Shown in pieces: positions 62,807 through 64,000 of a stretch of DNA of 64,000 nt (position 1 is its first letter; each line of letters starts with the position of its first letter). Source of the DNA: Fimbriimonas sp. Its GTDB lineage: Bacteria > Armatimonadota > Fimbriimonadia > Fimbriimonadales > Fimbriimonadaceae. The position numbers and the translations under genes are program-made. Location: assembly GCA_031292555.1 (NCBI GenBank), contig JARLGV010000011.1:1-64000 (forward strand), read 5' to 3'. The notes under the pieces are model-generated. The model was not told the origin of the DNA and ran no database searches. It saw only the letters and a program-made list of their open reading frames with translations.

Positions 62807-63382
62807 CTATTGGTCTTCAGCGACGATCAGGTCGTATACATGCCACACGTGGGAGGTCGCGATCCTCATCCCGATTCCGGACGCAAGCTCCTTCACGCGA
62901 TTCCAATCGGTCTGCACATGCGCGCTTTCCAGTTCCGGTCCCCGATCCTTCGAACCGATTCGGCGATGGAGAAACCACTGGTGGATCGGTTTTGGCTTCG
63001 GTTTCGCATCGGCTCCCGCCGTCTGGCCGACCAATTCGACATGAACGCCAGTCCGGTCTGCGAAGACCTTTGTCAACCCCGCCTCGTCGATCCACACATC
63101 CGCTCCGTGGATAGCCAAGAGGGCCACCGGGATCTGCACTAGAGAATCGGCATTGAGCGTCGCCCATTGAACTACCCAAGTAGGCAGGTTTCCAGCCAAG
63201 ATGCCGCTGCAGATCATCGCCCCATCGAAATCGCCGGGCTGGATCATCCAAAGGTCGTCAGACGATTCAACGACGAACACCCGGACGTACGCCTCGAATT
63301 CGCTCAGAACCGTTCGAATGCACTCGGCGATATTGAGGTACTGCTCGGTTCGACTGGAAATGACAACGGCGACTTTTTGCAT
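62807..63382 (-). CDS. Flavodoxin-like hypothetical protein
   Basis: The 191-residue protein starts QKVAVVISSRTEQYLNIAECI, then a strand VRVFVVESSDD and DFDGAMICSGILAGNLP. This is an alternating alpha/beta pattern like flavodoxin-type proteins such as HemG. The FMN loop is not clearly conserved. Function is not assigned. It lies between the barrel and the universal stress protein genes. Confidence 0.55.
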   Translation of the reverse strand: MQKVAVVISSRTEQYLNIAECIRTVLSEFEAYVRVFVVESSDDLWMIQPGDFDGAMICSGILAGNLPTWVVQWATLNADSLVQIPVALLAIHGADVWIDEAGLTKVFADRTGVHVELVGQTAGADAKPKPKPIHQWFLHRRIGSKDRGPELESAHVQTDWNRVKELASGIGMRIATSHVWHVYDLIVAEDQ

Positions 63383-63569
63383 GGCTCGGTCTCGAAAAAG
63401 CCCGCTAGGACATATCTATTCTTGTCTGTCGGACCGATTATTTCTAGTCGAAACTTAAGTGTCCAAGGAAACAAGGACAACTGAAATTTTACGCACTCAG
63501 ATATCACATACAAAAACATACCTTACGGCAGTACCTGCAGCTGCTAACATCTGAATAAAGCGCATTGCT

Positions 63570-64000
63570 TCACACGTGACGCAGAAGTAGCACCGGATAC
63601 CGCTCATGCAACACCTCATGTAGCGACGTGCTGCCGACCATCACGCGATCGAGAAAGCTATGCCCCTGCGAACACACGATGAGTAGGTCCGCTCGTTGTT
63701 CTAGCATCACCCGGTGGATTGTCTCTTCAATCCCTCCCGGCGCCACGAGCGACTCGCTTGGAATGCCGCCTTCCGATAGCCTCTCAGCCACCGCCCCTCC
63801 GCTCGCCGTCAAATGATCGAAAGCTTTGTCCGGGTCCACCTTTGGTCCCGAACCGACGTGCGGAAACGCGTGGTGCTTCGCGCAATGAATGGTAAGAACC
63901 GTCAAATGGGCGATTCCTCGCGGTCGAAACCGGATGAGTTGGTCAATACACTGCTCGCAGTATTGAGAGTGATCGATCGCAAAAACCGCCCGGATCGGTC
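63570..64000 (-). CDS. Universal stress protein, 5' end outside window
   Basis: The visible 143 residues begin inside the first strand (RAVFAIDHSQYCEQCI) and continue to the end of a UspA domain: DLLIVCSQGHSFLDRVMVGSTSLHEVL, then PVLLLRHV. The Gly-rich ATP-type stretch is present but not fully canonical. A TTG at 63905 is not the true start, because the family frame continues upstream to the window edge. USPs bind nucleotides and act in stress responses. Confidence 0.85.
   Translation of the reverse strand, partial: PIRAVFAIDHSQYCEQCIDQLIRFRPRGIAHLTVLTIHCAKHHAFPHVGSGPKVDPDKAFDHLTASGGAVAERLSEGGIPSESLVAPGGIEETIHRVMLEQRADLLIVCSQGHSFLDRVMVGSTSLHEVLHERYPVLLLRHV

Noticed and set aside
1-64000. tRNA, rRNA, CRISPR, transposons or phage genes
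   Set aside because: No cloverleaf, conserved rRNA stretch, spaced direct repeats, transposase or integrase motif was seen on reading both strands; a dedicated scan was not possible.

Overview
The window looks like chromosome of a diderm environmental bacterium of the Armatimonadota (Fimbriimonas-like) or a neighbouring lineage. This is inferred from gene content, not from a marker gene. The signs are H-X9-DG-type prepilins, many secreted glycoside hydrolases, three URO-D-superfamily proteins, a Gfo/Idh/MocA oxidoreductase, PQQ-like propeller proteins, a probable outer-membrane barrel, and moderately GC-rich sequence. No rRNA, tRNA, CRISPR array, IS element or phage gene was recognised.

Layout. 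0-5.7 kb: a GH99-like hydrolase, a flavin-dependent halogenase-type oxidoreductase, then a LacI regulator, a small membrane protein and a prepilin on the minus strand. 5.8-15.5 kb: a large Ig-like/propeller protein, an orphan anSME-type radical SAM enzyme, a VapBC pair, a kinase-like protein, TrpB2 and a nitrilase remnant. 15.7-23.4 kb: three URO-D-like proteins, a polysaccharide deacetylase and a clan GH-A hydrolase. 23.8-28.4 kb: a three-gene unit with a BcsB-like protein and an NfrB-like glycosyltransferase, followed convergently by a second propeller protein. 31.8-36.4 kb: Gfo/Idh oxidoreductase, FG-GAP protein, TPR-sulfotransferase and a small membrane protein.

The centrepiece is 36.4-56.5 kb. 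A GH38-like alpha-mannosidase gene diverges from a tight plus-strand operon of 11 genes (39.1-53.2 kb): prepilin, small lipoprotein, GntR/HutC regulator, GH97, cupin-type glucose-6-phosphate isomerase, ROK sugar kinase, class I mannose-6-phosphate isomerase, cupin mannose-6-phosphate isomerase, a large glycosidase-like protein, a sugar-binding-protein/permease fusion, and a second permease. A GH76 alpha-mannanase and a GH29 alpha-L-fucosidase follow. Together they suggest breakdown of an alpha-mannan or N-glycan-like substrate, import through a fused ABC transporter, and mannose entry to glycolysis (ROK, then PMI, then PGI). A shared 15-bp sequence lies upstream of GH38/prepilin and of GH76, and a GTCTAGAC-core palindrome lies upstream of GH29. 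This suggests one local GntR regulon.

The most unusual signal is that the prepilin, small protein and regulator combination occurs twice, once with LacI (2.9-5.7 kb) and once with GntR (39.1-41.0 kb) leading the catabolic operon. This suggests a sugar-regulated pseudopilin module. 56.5-64 kb holds a protease-like membrane protein lacking its HExxH motif, a GNAT, a quinone oxidoreductase, a GH5 cellulase-like enzyme, an alginate-export-type barrel, a hypothetical protein and a partial universal stress protein.
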